The position numbers were made by a program, and so were the translations under genes. Shown here piece after piece: positions 1 through 7,492 of a stretch of DNA of 39,096 bases (within the stretch, counting starts at the first letter, position 1; each line of letters opens with the position of its first letter). Origin of the DNA: Rhodoferax sp. (lineage in GTDB: Bacteria > Pseudomonadota > Gammaproteobacteria > Burkholderiales > Burkholderiaceae_C); the NCBI GenBank assembly GCA_030685025.1, contig JAUXWC010000122.1, positions 1-39,096 on the forward strand, read 5' to 3'. The notes below the pieces were generated by a model that did no database searches, had not been told where the DNA came from, and worked only from the letters and a program-made list of their open reading frames with translations.

Positions 1-74
1 GGAGCTCTGAAACGGCGACCGAAGTGGATTGATCGGGTTGCTGAGAAGCCAAGTGTATTCGGGCGGCTGGGAGG

Positions 75-1004
75 ATGGAAAGATGGCCGACAGGCCCGGC
101 AAGCGAAGCGCGTCAGCGTGGGCGCTGGGGGTATGTGGGTGTCCAGCGTCTTTTCAACCTGCGACAACAAGTCTCCGTGAATTTCGTCCAGGTAGCGCAG
201 GTCATCGTCGGTGACGAAAAAGCCCAGCTTGATGAACGCCCCCGGCACAAAACGTTCGGGCTCCTTGCCGAACAGCAAGGCAGCGGCCCGTTTCAGGTGC
301 ACGCCATCTTCCAATTGCAGGCTGGCCAACAGCGCCGCGTCACCATCGGCCACCTGTCGGTGCATCCCCCGCTCGGCCACGTCACCCTGGTGGCACCCAC
401 CGCAACCCGCTTGGAAGTGGCGCGGGCCTACGCCATCTCCAAGCTGGGCTGGATTCGTGACCAGCAAGCAAAACTGCTGGCGCAGGCCCGCGAGACCCCT
501 CGCCGGTTCGTCGAACGGGAGACGCATTATCTTTGGGGTCGTCGTTATTTGCTGTCCGTGATCGAGAAGGATGCCAAGCCCGCCGTAACGCGCGACCACC
601 GTCGCATCACGCTGACCGTGCGGCCGGGTAGCACGCTGGCGAAGCGCGAAGAAGTGATGGAAGAATGGCACCGCACTCTGCTGCATCAGGCCATGCCTGC
701 CTTGATCGAGAAATGGGCGTTGAAGCTGGGCGTGAAGGTGTCTGGCTATTTTCTCCAACGCATGAAAACCAAATGGGGTGGCTGCAACTACAGGTCACAA
801 AATATTCGTCTGAATACCGAGTTGGTCAAGAAGCCTAAGGATTTGCTGGAGTACGTTGTGCTGCACGAGATGCTGCATCTGATCGAACCGACGCATAACG
901 AGCGCTTTGTGACGCTGCTGGAGCAGCACTATCCGACTTGGCGGGAGGCACGCGCGGAATTGAATGCGTTGCCCCTGGCAGCGCAAGCGTGGAATTGGCA
1001 GTGA
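75..1004 (+). CDS. YgjP-like zinc metallopeptidase (M48/DUF45), N-terminus replaced
   Basis: The region from about 340 onwards matches the YgjP family (PF01863): LSVHPPLGHVTLVAP, a KLGWIRDQQ segment, the HYLWGRRY segment, and near the C-terminus KTKWGGCNY followed by the zinc motif HEMLH and a downstream H in THNERF. These proteins are SprT-like putative metallopeptidases and often sit beside type I restriction genes. The open frame can start at ATG 75, but the first 75-90 codons are antisense to the AlbA_2 fragment (144-345) and are not family sequence. Other in-frame starts are GTG 297 and TTG 315. The usual N-terminal beta-strand region preceding LSVHPP is absent, so the gene seems to have been joined to foreign DNA at about 340. 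The zinc site is intact, so the product may still fold, but expression is uncertain. Confidence 0.7.
   Translation: MERWPTGPASEARQRGRWGYVGVQRLFNLRQQVSVNFVQVAQVIVGDEKAQLDERPRHKTFGLLAEQQGSGPFQVHAIFQLQAGQQRRVTIGHLSVHPPLGHVTLVAPTATRLEVARAYAISKLGWIRDQQAKLLAQARETPRRFVERETHYLWGRRYLLSVIEKDAKPAVTRDHRRITLTVRPGSTLAKREEVMEEWHRTLLHQAMPALIEKWALKLGVKVSGYFLQRMKTKWGGCNYRSQNIRLNTELVKKPKDLLEYVVLHEMLHLIEPTHNERFVTLLEQHYPTWREARAELNALPLAAQAWNWQ
144..345 (-). pseudogene. Fragment of AlbA_2-type ATP-binding protein
   Basis: Read on the minus strand from about 345 down to 144, the sequence gives an open stretch containing LLASLQLEDGVHLKRAAALL, then FGKEPERFVPGAFIKLGFF and DEIHGDLLSQVEKTLD. This is the pattern of the middle part of Schlafen AlbA_2-domain ATP-binding proteins (often called RecG-like transcriptional regulators), which are common passengers of type I restriction loci. 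Both ends are missing: the homology stops after VEKTLD towards position 144 and cannot be followed upstream of about 345, where the plus-strand metallopeptidase homology starts. It is a remnant of about 65 codons with no function of its own. The family assignment comes from remembered motifs and is moderately sure. Confidence 0.5.
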
Positions 1005-1531
1005 TCGTGTTCTGCACTGTTGTGAGGGTCGGCTTGACTGTCCATGGAAGCATCAGCCACAACGAGATCGAGGACGCCAAGCCTGAACAACATCACGGCC
1101 GGGTGCAATGTGCTGTTGCATGCGATGCTGGAGCGGGCTGGTGTGGTCTGAGACAAGGTGTTGTGGTATTGCGCACAAACATCCAGACCATCCATCCAAC
1201 GCGATTGCCTGATTCAGAGTAAACTATGCGCGTTGCTGCAATTTGCTTACCTTTGCAGCAGCTGTAGTCTGACACGGTTTGTGGCACCTCATACGCCGCC
1301 CCCGCACCTCTTTGGCCGCTAGTACCGGCCCTCCCGGTCGTCAAACTCCCCCCAGCGGCGAGCTTTACCTCCGGTCTCATTTTCCCCCTCCCGACCAAAC
1401 CCAAGACCTGGGCCCAAGCACTGGATTCACCTCTGGCGCATGGAACCCTGGTCCCCCTGCATGCCTGGCTGTGGCCAAGTATCCGTTCCGTTGATGGTTT
1501 TTTAACCAAGACCGTCATTCCCCCCGCGTCG
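1005..1531. other. Intergenic region and C-rich leader before the RRM gene
   Basis: No convincing gene is seen in this stretch on either strand. Positions about 1270-1500 are strikingly pyrimidine-rich on the plus strand (runs of C and T, few A), which suits an unstructured long 5' leader of the RNA-binding protein gene that follows. Open frames on the minus strand here lack any recognisable domain. A promoter cannot be placed with confidence; AT-richer sequence lies at about 1205-1260. Confidence 0.4.
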
Positions 1532-1562
1532 CGCGGTTCATTGAAACCGCGGTCGCTTTTTT
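1532..1562 (+). terminator. Terminator-like hairpin in the leader of the RRM gene
   Basis: A perfect 7-bp stem, CGCGGTT (1532-1538) with AACCGCG (1545-1551), has a six-base loop. After five bases it is followed by a run of six T (1557-1562). This is the shape of an intrinsic terminator, yet it ends only 13 bases before the ATG at 1576 of the RRM gene. It could be the terminator of an upstream transcript, or a conditional attenuator or cold-sensitive element within the leader. Confidence 0.5.
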
Positions 1563-1575
1563 GAAAGATCCCAAA

Positions 1576-1917
1576 ATGGGCAAGAAACTTTACGTCGGCA
1601 ACCTCTCCTACTCGGTAGATGACCAATCCCTGAATCAAAACTTCTCTGACTTCGGCACCGTCTCGTCGGCCAAGGTCATGATGGACCGCGACAGCGGCCG
1701 CTCCAAGGGCTTCGGCTTCGTGGAAATGTCGAGTGACGCGGAAGCCCAAGCGGCTATCAGCGGCATGAATGGCAAGTCGGTCGATGGCCGCGACATGGTG
1801 GTCAACGAAGCCCGCCCGATGGAACCGCGTACCGGCGGCTTCGGTGGTGGTGGCGGTGGCGGTGGCCGTCGCGAAGGCGGCGGTGGCGGCTACGGTGGCG
1901 GCGGCAACCGCTACTGA
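1576..1917 (+). CDS. Glycine-rich RRM RNA-binding protein
   Basis: A 113-residue protein. Residues 1-80 form one RNA recognition motif: RNP2 is KLYVGNLSY and RNP1 is KGFGFVEM, both with their aromatic RNA-contacting residues. The tail from about residue 85 is a glycine-rich segment (GGFGGGGGGGGRR followed by GGGGGYGGGG). This architecture is that of the small cold-inducible Rbp proteins of cyanobacteria and betaproteobacteria, which are thought to bind single-stranded RNA in the cytoplasm. ATG 1576 is preferred to the in-frame TTG at 1561 because MGKKLYVGN is the usual start. The gene stands alone, with a long leader upstream and its own terminator at 1940-1963. Expression may be temperature-regulated, by analogy with the family. 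Confidence 0.9.
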   Translation: MGKKLYVGNLSYSVDDQSLNQNFSDFGTVSSAKVMMDRDSGRSKGFGFVEMSSDAEAQAAISGMNGKSVDGRDMVVNEARPMEPRTGGFGGGGGGGGRREGGGGGYGGGGNRY

Positions 1918-1931
1918 AATCTACAGATCAG

Positions 1932-2466
1932 TTAAAAATCCGGCCTCCTGGCCGGTTTTTTTTGCCAGATGCCCAGTCCATCAATGAGGTCGGTGAAGTC
2001 CCCAATCGGCGCCGGCCTGCCAAAGTGATAACCCTGGTAGGCATAACAACCGTTGTCAGCCAGGAAGTCGCGCTGCGCCGCCGTTTCCACCCCTTTGGCA
2101 ACGACCGACAAGCCCAGGCTTTGTCCCAGCGCCACAATGGTGCGCACAATTGCCGCATCATTGGGATCGGTCAGGACATCGCGCACAAAGGACTGGTCAA
2201 TTTTCAGTTGATCCAACGGCAGCCGCTTGAGGAACGACAACGATGAATAGCCGGTTCCGAAATCGCCCATCGAGAAGTTGACGCCCTGCTGTTTGAGGGC
2301 GGTCATTTTCTCGATGACGTCTGCCACGTTGTCGACCAGCAGACTTTCGGTCAACTCCAGTTTGAGCAATTTTGGATTTGCCTGAGAACGTTCCAGCGTC
2401 GCGCGCACCTGGTCGACAAACTCAGGGTGGCGGAACTGGCGCGCGCTCACGTTGACGGCCAAGGTC
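1932..2466 (-). pseudogene. C-terminal EAL-domain fragment (degenerate)
   Basis: The minus strand encodes the second half of an EAL domain: LAVNVSARQFRHPEF, LELTESLL, FGTGYSSLSFLKRLPLDQLK, IDQSFVRD and a C-terminal YQGYHFGRPAP segment. The N-terminal half with the EAL signature is missing; homology breaks off at about 2466, exactly where a different fragment starts on the opposite strand. The usual catalytic DDFGTGYSS reads GDFGTGYSS, and the usual AEGVET reads AKGVET, so metal-binding residues are lost. It is therefore a dead remnant of a cyclic-di-GMP phosphodiesterase or GGDEF-EAL protein. Its 3' end overlaps the terminator after the RRM gene. Confidence 0.8.
1940..1963 (+). terminator. 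Intrinsic terminator after the RRM gene
   Basis: The perfect inverted repeat CCGGCC (1940-1945) and GGCCGG (1950-1955) has a four-base loop TCCT and is followed directly by eight T (1956-1963). It starts 22 bases after the RRM stop codon and is preceded by an A run on the other side, so it could also terminate minus-strand transcription. Confidence 0.88.
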
Positions 2467-2676
2467 ATCGATCAGGAAGACTACGACTATCTGACTGAAT
2501 CGAGCGCTGATTTTCGGGGTGACGGTCTGGTGCGCATGGACTATGCCGACATGCCCGCTGGCCTGAAACGCCACATCCTGTGCAGCCAGCGGGTGAGCGA
2601 GGACACCATGCGCAAGATCAATGCGGCCATAGCCTCCGAGGGCCTGCCTCAACTCGGGCGGCTACCTGGGCGCTGA
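2466..2676 (+). pseudogene. Fragment of a periplasmic substrate-binding-like sensor domain
   Basis: The open frame reads DYLTESSADFRGDGLVRMDY, then PAGLKRHILCSQRVSEDTM and RKINAAIASEG. This resembles the end of an SBP_bac_3-like domain as found at the N-terminus of some membrane GGDEF-EAL sensors (the CSQ..SEDTMRKINAAI pattern), but the match is only moderate. It begins at the junction with the minus-strand EAL fragment and ends in a frame different from the following EAL sequence, so the linker, transmembrane and GGDEF parts have been deleted. Confidence 0.4.
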
Positions 2677-3355
2677 AGCCTTGTTGCGTTGGCGTGACCC
2701 CCAGCGCGGCCTGATCTCGCCGCTGGACTTCATTGCGCTGGCCGAGGCCAGTGGCATGATCCTGCCGATTGGCGAGATGGTGGTGCAACAGGTTTGCCAG
2801 GACACCCGGACCTGGATCGACGCCGGCCTCGACCCGGGACGACTGGCGATCAACGTGGCGGGGCCACAGCTCTACCGCAGTGACTACGTGGCAACCCTGC
2901 GGCAGTCCATGGCGCGGCACGGCATCGCACCCGGGGTGCTTGAGATCGAGGTGACCGAAACCTTCATGATGGAGAACCCGACCCAGATCCGAAAGATTCT
3001 CGATGCGGTCCGGGAGCTGGGCGTCACCACCGCCATCGATGACTTCGGCACCGGCTACTCGTCGCTGGCCTACCTTAAGGCCTTGCCCATCAACACCTTG
3101 AAGATCGACCGCGCCTTTATCCGAGATCTACCTGGCAACACCAGTGACGTGGCCATCGTGCGCGCCATCCTGGCGCTGGGCCACAGCCTGGGTTTTGGCG
3201 TGATTGCGGAAGGCATTGAAACGCCGGAGCAACGCGACTTCCTGCAGGCGCAAGGCTGCAGACAAGGCCAGGGGTTCTGGTTCGCCAAACCCATGCCCGC
3301 AGCCGAATTCACCGCCTGGCTGCAGCAGAACACGGCGACGTCGGACGCCGTCTAA
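2633..3355 (+). pseudogene. EAL-domain phosphodiesterase, N-terminus deleted
   Basis: The frame opens after a stop at 2630-2632 and reads NSGGYLGAEALLRWRDPQRG, AINVAGPQL, LEIEVTETFM, AIDDFGTGYSS, LKIDRAFIRD and VIAEGIETPEQ. These are the consecutive conserved blocks of an EAL domain, with the catalytic E, DD, K and E residues kept. What is missing is the beginning of the domain (the YQP substrate-loop strand) and any start codon with a ribosome-binding site; only a TTG at 2681 inside ALLRW is available. It was probably the C-terminus of the same GGDEF-EAL protein whose sensor fragment lies at 2466-2640. I treat it as a pseudogene, although the conserved motifs suggest recent decay. Confidence 0.75.
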
Positions 3356-3366
3356 GCCGCGCCGCC

Positions 3367-3810
3367 CTACTCGGGTCGTTCCAGCTTGGTAGACAGCAGC
3401 ACGGTAGAGAAGGTGTCCACCACGCCCTTGACGGCCCTGATCTTGTCCAGCACGGTATCGAGCTCGTCGGTGGATTCGGTGAGCAGCACGGCGCACAAGT
3501 CGTAACGGCCGCTGACCGAATACAGCTTGGTGATCTCGTGGCGCTTGGACAGGGCGCGCACCACCTCGTGCTCGTTCTTGGACTCGATCGAGATCAGCAC
3601 CATGGCGCGGATGCTGCCAACTGATCGGTTGGTGGTCACGCCCACGGTGTAGCCGGTAATCACGCCGGCATCTTCCAACGCCTTGAGCCGCAGTTGTGCG
3701 GTGCTGCGCGCACAGCCCAAGGCCTTGGCCAGCTTGACCATCGGCAGCCGGGCATTGACCTTTAGTAGCTCGATCAACTGGCGGTCCAGCGCATCCAAGG
3801 GGGCAGACAT
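3367..3810 (-). CDS. Lrp/AsnC family transcriptional regulator
   Basis: A 147-residue protein with the standard two-part Lrp layout. Residues about 5-55 are the winged helix-turn-helix (LDRQLIELLKVNARLPM, then LAKALGCARSTAQLRLKALE, then GVITGYTV). Residues about 65-142 are the RAM/AsnC ligand-binding domain (VLISIESKNEHEVVRAL, VSGRYDLCAVL). It is transcribed divergently from kamA across about 190 bases, which suggests it senses lysine or a related amino acid and controls the lysine-degradation operon; that is inference from position. The length is typical and start ATG 3810 gives the usual N-terminus. The 3' end nearly touches the convergent EAL remnant. Confidence 0.88.
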   Translation of the reverse strand: MSAPLDALDRQLIELLKVNARLPMVKLAKALGCARSTAQLRLKALEDAGVITGYTVGVTTNRSVGSIRAMVLISIESKNEHEVVRALSKRHEITKLYSVSGRYDLCAVLLTESTDELDTVLDKIRAVKGVVDTFSTVLLSTKLERPE

Positions 3811-3922
3811 GTGGGTTTCAGGCAGTTTGTAGCAATGGCACGCATTATGTCTGATTCCTGGCTACGAATTCAGTCACTTTGCTTGTTTGCTTCGGCACCG
3901 TGGATTTCTAAACTAGCCGCAG
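3811..3922. promoter_or_regulatory. Divergent lrp-kamA promoter region
   Basis: This stretch lies between the Lrp-type regulator gene and the kamA leader and is richer in A and T than its surroundings (for example around 3840-3920). It must hold the promoters for both directions and is where the Lrp-type regulator would be expected to bind. I could not fix -10 and -35 boxes or a clear operator. Confidence 0.4.
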
Positions 3923-3988
3923 CCAACATCCGACAATCAGTTGAGGACAGAGCGTCGCAAAGCTCCGGTCTGTCCCGCAAAGTATCAG
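3923..3988 (+). promoter_or_regulatory. Conserved leader element, copy A (before kamA)
   Basis: The block starting CCAACATCCGACAATCAG recurs almost unchanged at 5294-5350 before kdd. Within it, GGACAGA (3945-3951) can pair with TCTGTCC (3969-3975), giving a 7-bp stem with a 17-base loop; in the second copy the same stem encloses an 8-base loop. The stem ends 22 bases before the kamA start, so the element would be in the mRNA leader. It may be a protein or ligand-binding RNA, or a duplicated leader moved together with a gene. Confidence 0.55.
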
Positions 3989-3997
3989 GAAACCACC

Positions 3998-5179
3998 ATG
4001 CTGCAAAAAGTTGACTTCGCCACGCCCAAAACGCTGCTGACCTATGAAGCGCTGCAAGCCTACGACCCCGAGTCGGAGTCCTGGCAGAAGCAATTCGCCC
4101 GGCGCTACACCCACCACTCGCAGCTCGACGGCGTGCTCAACCACATCGAGAACGTCAACGAGACGGTGTACACCAAGTTCGCCATCGCCGTGACGCCCTA
4201 CATGGCCAAACTGATGGACCGGGATGACCCGAATTGCCCGATCCGCATGCAGTACCTGCCGACCTTTCACGAAGAAACCAAGCCCGGCTTTGCCACCATG
4301 CTGGACCAACTCGGCGAAGAAGGCGACACCGTGCCCGGCACCAGCATCGTGCACCGTTACCCGCGCCGGGTGCTGTTTTTGGTGAGCAACACCTGCGCCA
4401 CGCTGTGCCGCTTTTGCACCCGCAAACGCATGGTGTCGCAGCCCAAGGGCTCGGTGCACAAGGACGAGATCGAACGCTCGATCGACTACATCGCCAACAA
4501 CAAGAACATCGAAGACGTACTGCTCTCCGGTGGTGACCCGTTGACCTTTACCGACGAGCGCCTGGACGAGATCCTGGGTTCCATCCGCAGCCGCGCACCC
4601 CACGTACGCTTTCTGCGCATGGGCTCGCGCATGGTGGTGCAGTTGCCCACGCGCGTCACACCCGAGTTGTGCGCAGTGCTCGAAAGGCACCGCGTGCAGA
4701 TGGTCAACATCCACATTAACCACCACAAGGAAATCACACCGCTGCTGCGCCAGCGGGTGAAGATGCTGCAAAAGGCCGGCATCATGCTGGGCCTGCAAAC
4801 GGTGTGTCTCAAGGGCGTGAACGACAGCGTGGAGGTGATGCGCGAGCTGTTCATGCAGACCATTGAGATGGGGGTGCGCCCCTACTACGTCTACTCGACC
4901 GACATGGTTGAAGGCGCGCACCACTTCATCGTGCCGCATCGGCGCATGCTGGAGTTGTACGAAGGGCTGCGCGGCTGGATCAGTGGACCTGCTGTGCCCA
5001 CCTTCATCGTGGACGGCCTGGGTGGCCTGGGCAAGTTGCCCATCATCCCGAGCTATGTGCGCGAAGAGGCCCTGCCCGACGGCAGCGGCACCACCGTGAA
5101 ATGCCGCAACTACAAGGGCATGACAGTCGAGATGCCTGGCCTGGGCCAGGACTTCAGCCTGCCCACTGCCAGCAACTAG
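3998..5179 (+). CDS. kamA: Lysine 2,3-aminomutase (KamA)
   Basis: Radical SAM and PLP enzyme that interconverts L-lysine and L-beta-lysine, the first step of lysine fermentation (EC 5.4.3.2). The 393-residue protein shows the iron-sulfur motif CATLCRFC (C133, C137, C140), the KRM/GG segments of the SAM barrel (LLSGGDPLTF), and GLGGLGKLPIIP near the C-terminus with the probable PLP-binding K346. The length and the presence of the region before the barrel (ending in the RYPRRVLFL strand) favour true KamA over the shorter EpmB/YjeK type, as does the neighbourhood of kdd, kamDE, kal and kce. Start ATG 3998 has AGGA eight bases upstream and follows the conserved leader element. It is the first gene of the lysine operon; the Lrp-type regulator is divergent. 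Confidence 0.95.
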   Translation: MLQKVDFATPKTLLTYEALQAYDPESESWQKQFARRYTHHSQLDGVLNHIENVNETVYTKFAIAVTPYMAKLMDRDDPNCPIRMQYLPTFHEETKPGFATMLDQLGEEGDTVPGTSIVHRYPRRVLFLVSNTCATLCRFCTRKRMVSQPKGSVHKDEIERSIDYIANNKNIEDVLLSGGDPLTFTDERLDEILGSIRSRAPHVRFLRMGSRMVVQLPTRVTPELCAVLERHRVQMVNIHINHHKEITPLLRQRVKMLQKAGIMLGLQTVCLKGVNDSVEVMRELFMQTIEMGVRPYYVYSTDMVEGAHHFIVPHRRMLELYEGLRGWISGPAVPTFIVDGLGGLGKLPIIPSYVREEALPDGSGTTVKCRNYKGMTVEMPGLGQDFSLPTASN

Positions 5180-5293
5180 CTTTCGAGACCCGTTACAACG
5201 CTGGCAGTCTGCCTGTCATTGCGGGCTTGACCCGCAAGCCATGCCTCCCAGGGAACACGCTCCTCGGGTCCTAATTGACGCCCTTCACAATCT
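5180..5293. other. Gap between kamA and kdd with a degenerate repeat
   Basis: The stretch holds a short hairpin around 5219-5236 (GCGGG and CCCGC arms) in a context, GTCATTGCGGGCTTGACCCG, like widespread intergenic repeats of Burkholderiales. It separates kamA from the second copy of the leader element, so kdd may have its own promoter here. No gene is seen. Confidence 0.4.
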
Positions 5294-5350
5294 CCAACAT
5301 CCGACAATCAGTTGAGGACAGAGCTAAAGGTCTGTCCCGCAAAGCATCAG
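5294..5350 (+). promoter_or_regulatory. Conserved leader element, copy B (before kdd)
   Basis: This is a near-identical copy of 3923-3988. The upstream 31 bases are the same, GGACAGA (5316-5322) pairs with TCTGTCC (5331-5337), the loop is 9 bases shorter, and the downstream CGCAAAG.ATCAG is kept. It ends 5 bases before the kdd start. In this copy the element is in frame with kdd and could be read as an N-terminal extension (NIRQSVEDRA, then GLSRKAS), but the known family start is at 5356. Confidence 0.55.
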
Positions 5351-5355
5351 TCACC

Positions 5356-6393
5356 ATGAAACACGGCTCCCCCTACGGCACGCACCGCGTGCTCGAACCC
5401 CTAGGCGTGCTGCCCCAGCCGGCCTGGAAGATCGACAACACGATGGACATCTACGACAACGAGATCCTGATCGACGTGTCGGCGCTCAACATCGACGCCG
5501 CCAGCTTCACGCAGATCAAGCAGGAAGCCAACGGCGATGAAGCCAAGGTGGCCAGCATCGTGCGTGGCATCGTGGCCCAACGCGGCAAGCACCACAACCC
5601 GGTAACCGGCTCCGGCGGCATGCTGATCGGCACCGTGGCACAGATTGGCCCGGCGCTCATCGACAAGATCGACCTCAAAGTGGGCGACAAGATTGCCACG
5701 CTGGTGTCGCTGTCGCTGACCCCCTTGCGCATCGACGAGATCACCAGGGTCCATCTGCACAAGGATCAGGTCGAGATCACCGGCCAAGCCATCTTGTTCG
5801 AGACCGGCCTGTATGCCAAGCTGCCCACCGACATCGACGAAAAGATGGCGCTGGCCATTCTGGACGTGGCCGGTGCGCCAGCCCAGACCGCGCGCCTGGT
5901 CAAGGAGGGCGATACGGTGGTGGTGATTGGTGGTGGCGGCAAGTCCGGCACCCTGTGCGTCTACGAGGCCAGGAAGCGCGCCGGCGCATCAGGCTGCGTG
6001 ATTGGCGTGTCGCCCTTCGCGAAGGATTGCCAGCGCATGACCGAGCTGGGCTGGGCCGACCACGCCCTGCGGGTGGACGCCACCAACGCGCTGGCGCTAT
6101 TGGAAGCCGTGACCAAGGTGACCGACGGCAAGCTGGCCGATGTGGTGATCAACTGCGTCAACATTCCCAACACCGAGATGGGCAGCATTCTGGCCACCAA
6201 GCAGCACGGCAAGATCTACTTCTTCTCGATGGCCACCAGCTTCACTGCCGCAGCCTTGGGCGCCGAGGGTGTGGGCAAGGACATTGAAATGATCATCGGC
6301 AACGGCTACGCAAGCGGCCACGCCGAGCACGCGCTGGCGCTGCTGCGCGAAAGCGCCACGCTGCGTGCCTTGTTCGAGCGGCTCTACATTTGA
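5356..6393 (+). CDS. kdd: L-erythro-3,5-diaminohexanoate dehydrogenase (Kdd)
   Basis: NAD-dependent enzyme that oxidatively deaminates 3,5-diaminohexanoate to 5-amino-3-oxohexanoate (EC 1.4.1.11). The 345-residue protein has the family N-terminus (GTHRVLEPLGVLPQPAWKID), a GroES-like front half and a Rossmann half whose glycine-rich loop VVVIGGGGKSG lies at about residues 188-198. Its length agrees with known Kdd proteins. ATG 5356 is chosen because MK.GSPYGTHRV is the usual start; an upstream in-frame extension exists but would translate the leader repeat. It lies between kamA and kamB, as expected for a lysine-fermentation operon, and ends 19 bases before the kamB start. Confidence 0.93.
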   Translation: MKHGSPYGTHRVLEPLGVLPQPAWKIDNTMDIYDNEILIDVSALNIDAASFTQIKQEANGDEAKVASIVRGIVAQRGKHHNPVTGSGGMLIGTVAQIGPALIDKIDLKVGDKIATLVSLSLTPLRIDEITRVHLHKDQVEITGQAILFETGLYAKLPTDIDEKMALAILDVAGAPAQTARLVKEGDTVVVIGGGGKSGTLCVYEARKRAGASGCVIGVSPFAKDCQRMTELGWADHALRVDATNALALLEAVTKVTDGKLADVVINCVNIPNTEMGSILATKQHGKIYFFSMATSFTAAALGAEGVGKDIEMIIGNGYASGHAEHALALLRESATLRALFERLYI

Positions 6394-6412
6394 TACGGCG
6401 ACGCCTACCGAC

Positions 6413-7492
6413 ATGAGCACCCCGCACAGCGCGCTGTGGCAACGCATCCAATCGTCCGCAATGGATGTATTGGCCGTGATGGGCATGACCAAGAACACCG
6501 GCAAGACCGTGGTGCTGAACCACCTGCTGGCCCAGGCCGAGGCGGCGCAGGTGGCGGTGGGCGTCACCTCCATCGGGCGCGACGGCGAAGACCGCGACAT
6601 GGTGTTCTTCATCCCCAAACCACCGATTCTGGTCTGGCCAGGCACCCTGGTTGCCACTGCGCGGGCGACGCTGCAACGCGCCAAGGTTCGCTACAAGTTG
6701 ATCGACGCCACCGGCATTGACAGCCCGATGGGCGAGGTGCTGGTGGTCAAGGTGCTGGAGTACGGTGAGATGGAAATCGCCGGCGCCTCGCGCAGCTCGG
6801 ACCAGCTCAAGGTGATTGGCCGGCTCAAACAGTGCGGCGCATCGCGGGTGTTCCTGGACGGCGCCTTGGGCCGCAGTCACCACGCCTCGCCGGCGATTGC
6901 CAACGGCGTGATCCTGGCCACCGGCGCTGCCATCGGTGGTGGCATTCAGGACGTGATTCGCAAGACGCGCGACCGGCTGGCGATTCTGGGCATTGCACAG
7001 GCCTCTGACGCCACCCGCAGCCTCTGCGAGCCGGTGTTCGCGAGGGGTGGCGTGGGGCTGTGGAACGGCGCCGGCGAGAACTTGATGTTGGCCGACATCG
7101 CCACTCTGAATGCCGCCGAGACGCTCCTGTCTTACGCCGAATCCGACCTGACCACCGTCGCTGTCAGCGGCGCGGTGGGCCGTTCGGTGTGGCGCGCCCT
7201 GGGCTCGCTGGCTGCGCGTCGACCGGGCTTGACGGTGGTGGTGGCCGACGGCACCAAGCTGTTTATCGAGGCCACGGACCTCGTGCAGTTCGGCCAACTC
7301 GGCGCCCACATCCTGGCCTACCGCGGCATCAACCTGACCGGCATCACGCTGAACCCCTTTTCCCCAATGGGGGGCAGCTTTGACGCGCACGAGTTTCTGC
7401 TGGCTGCGCGCGCGGCTTTTGCGGACTACGGCGTGAGCGATGTGATGCTGGAACAGCGAGACAACGCCGTCGAGCCGTCGTTGCGAGCGTAG
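6413..7492 (+). CDS. kamB: KamB-like lysine 5,6-aminomutase reactivase-associated protein
   Basis: A 359-residue protein with a P-loop near the N-terminus (GMTKNTGKT, about residues 20-28) and a body of alternating strands and helices (TSIGRDGEDRD, VFLDGALGR, VAVSGAVGRS, GITLNPFSP). It matches the protein encoded next to lysine 5,6-aminomutase in lysine fermenters, named KamB and proposed to work with the MutS-like KamC in reactivating the B12 enzyme. Its own activity is not established. No kamC follows here; kamDE comes next. The last codons and the stop (7490-7492) lie inside the left arm of a palindromic repeat (7476-7552), so the C-terminus NAVEPSLRA appears to be repeat-derived. Start ATG 6413 is preferred, because an upstream start would overlap kdd. 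Confidence 0.75.
   Translation: MSTPHSALWQRIQSSAMDVLAVMGMTKNTGKTVVLNHLLAQAEAAQVAVGVTSIGRDGEDRDMVFFIPKPPILVWPGTLVATARATLQRAKVRYKLIDATGIDSPMGEVLVVKVLEYGEMEIAGASRSSDQLKVIGRLKQCGASRVFLDGALGRSHHASPAIANGVILATGAAIGGGIQDVIRKTRDRLAILGIAQASDATRSLCEPVFARGGVGLWNGAGENLMLADIATLNAAETLLSYAESDLTTVAVSGAVGRSVWRALGSLAARRPGLTVVVADGTKLFIEATDLVQFGQLGAHILAYRGINLTGITLNPFSPMGGSFDAHEFLLAARAAFADYGVSDVMLEQRDNAVEPSLRA

Noticed and set aside
1093-1749. Minus-strand open frame over the RRM leader and gene
   Set aside because: No domain, and it reads through the terminator-like hairpin and antisense to RRM.
3923-3988. Lysine riboswitch before kamA
   Set aside because: The element is about 66 bases, far shorter than the lysine riboswitch, and lacks its multi-helix junction.
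3908-4939. Long minus-strand open frame opposite kamA
   Set aside because: His- and Gln/Val-rich reading typical of the antisense of a GC-rich gene; no domain, and kamA is certain.
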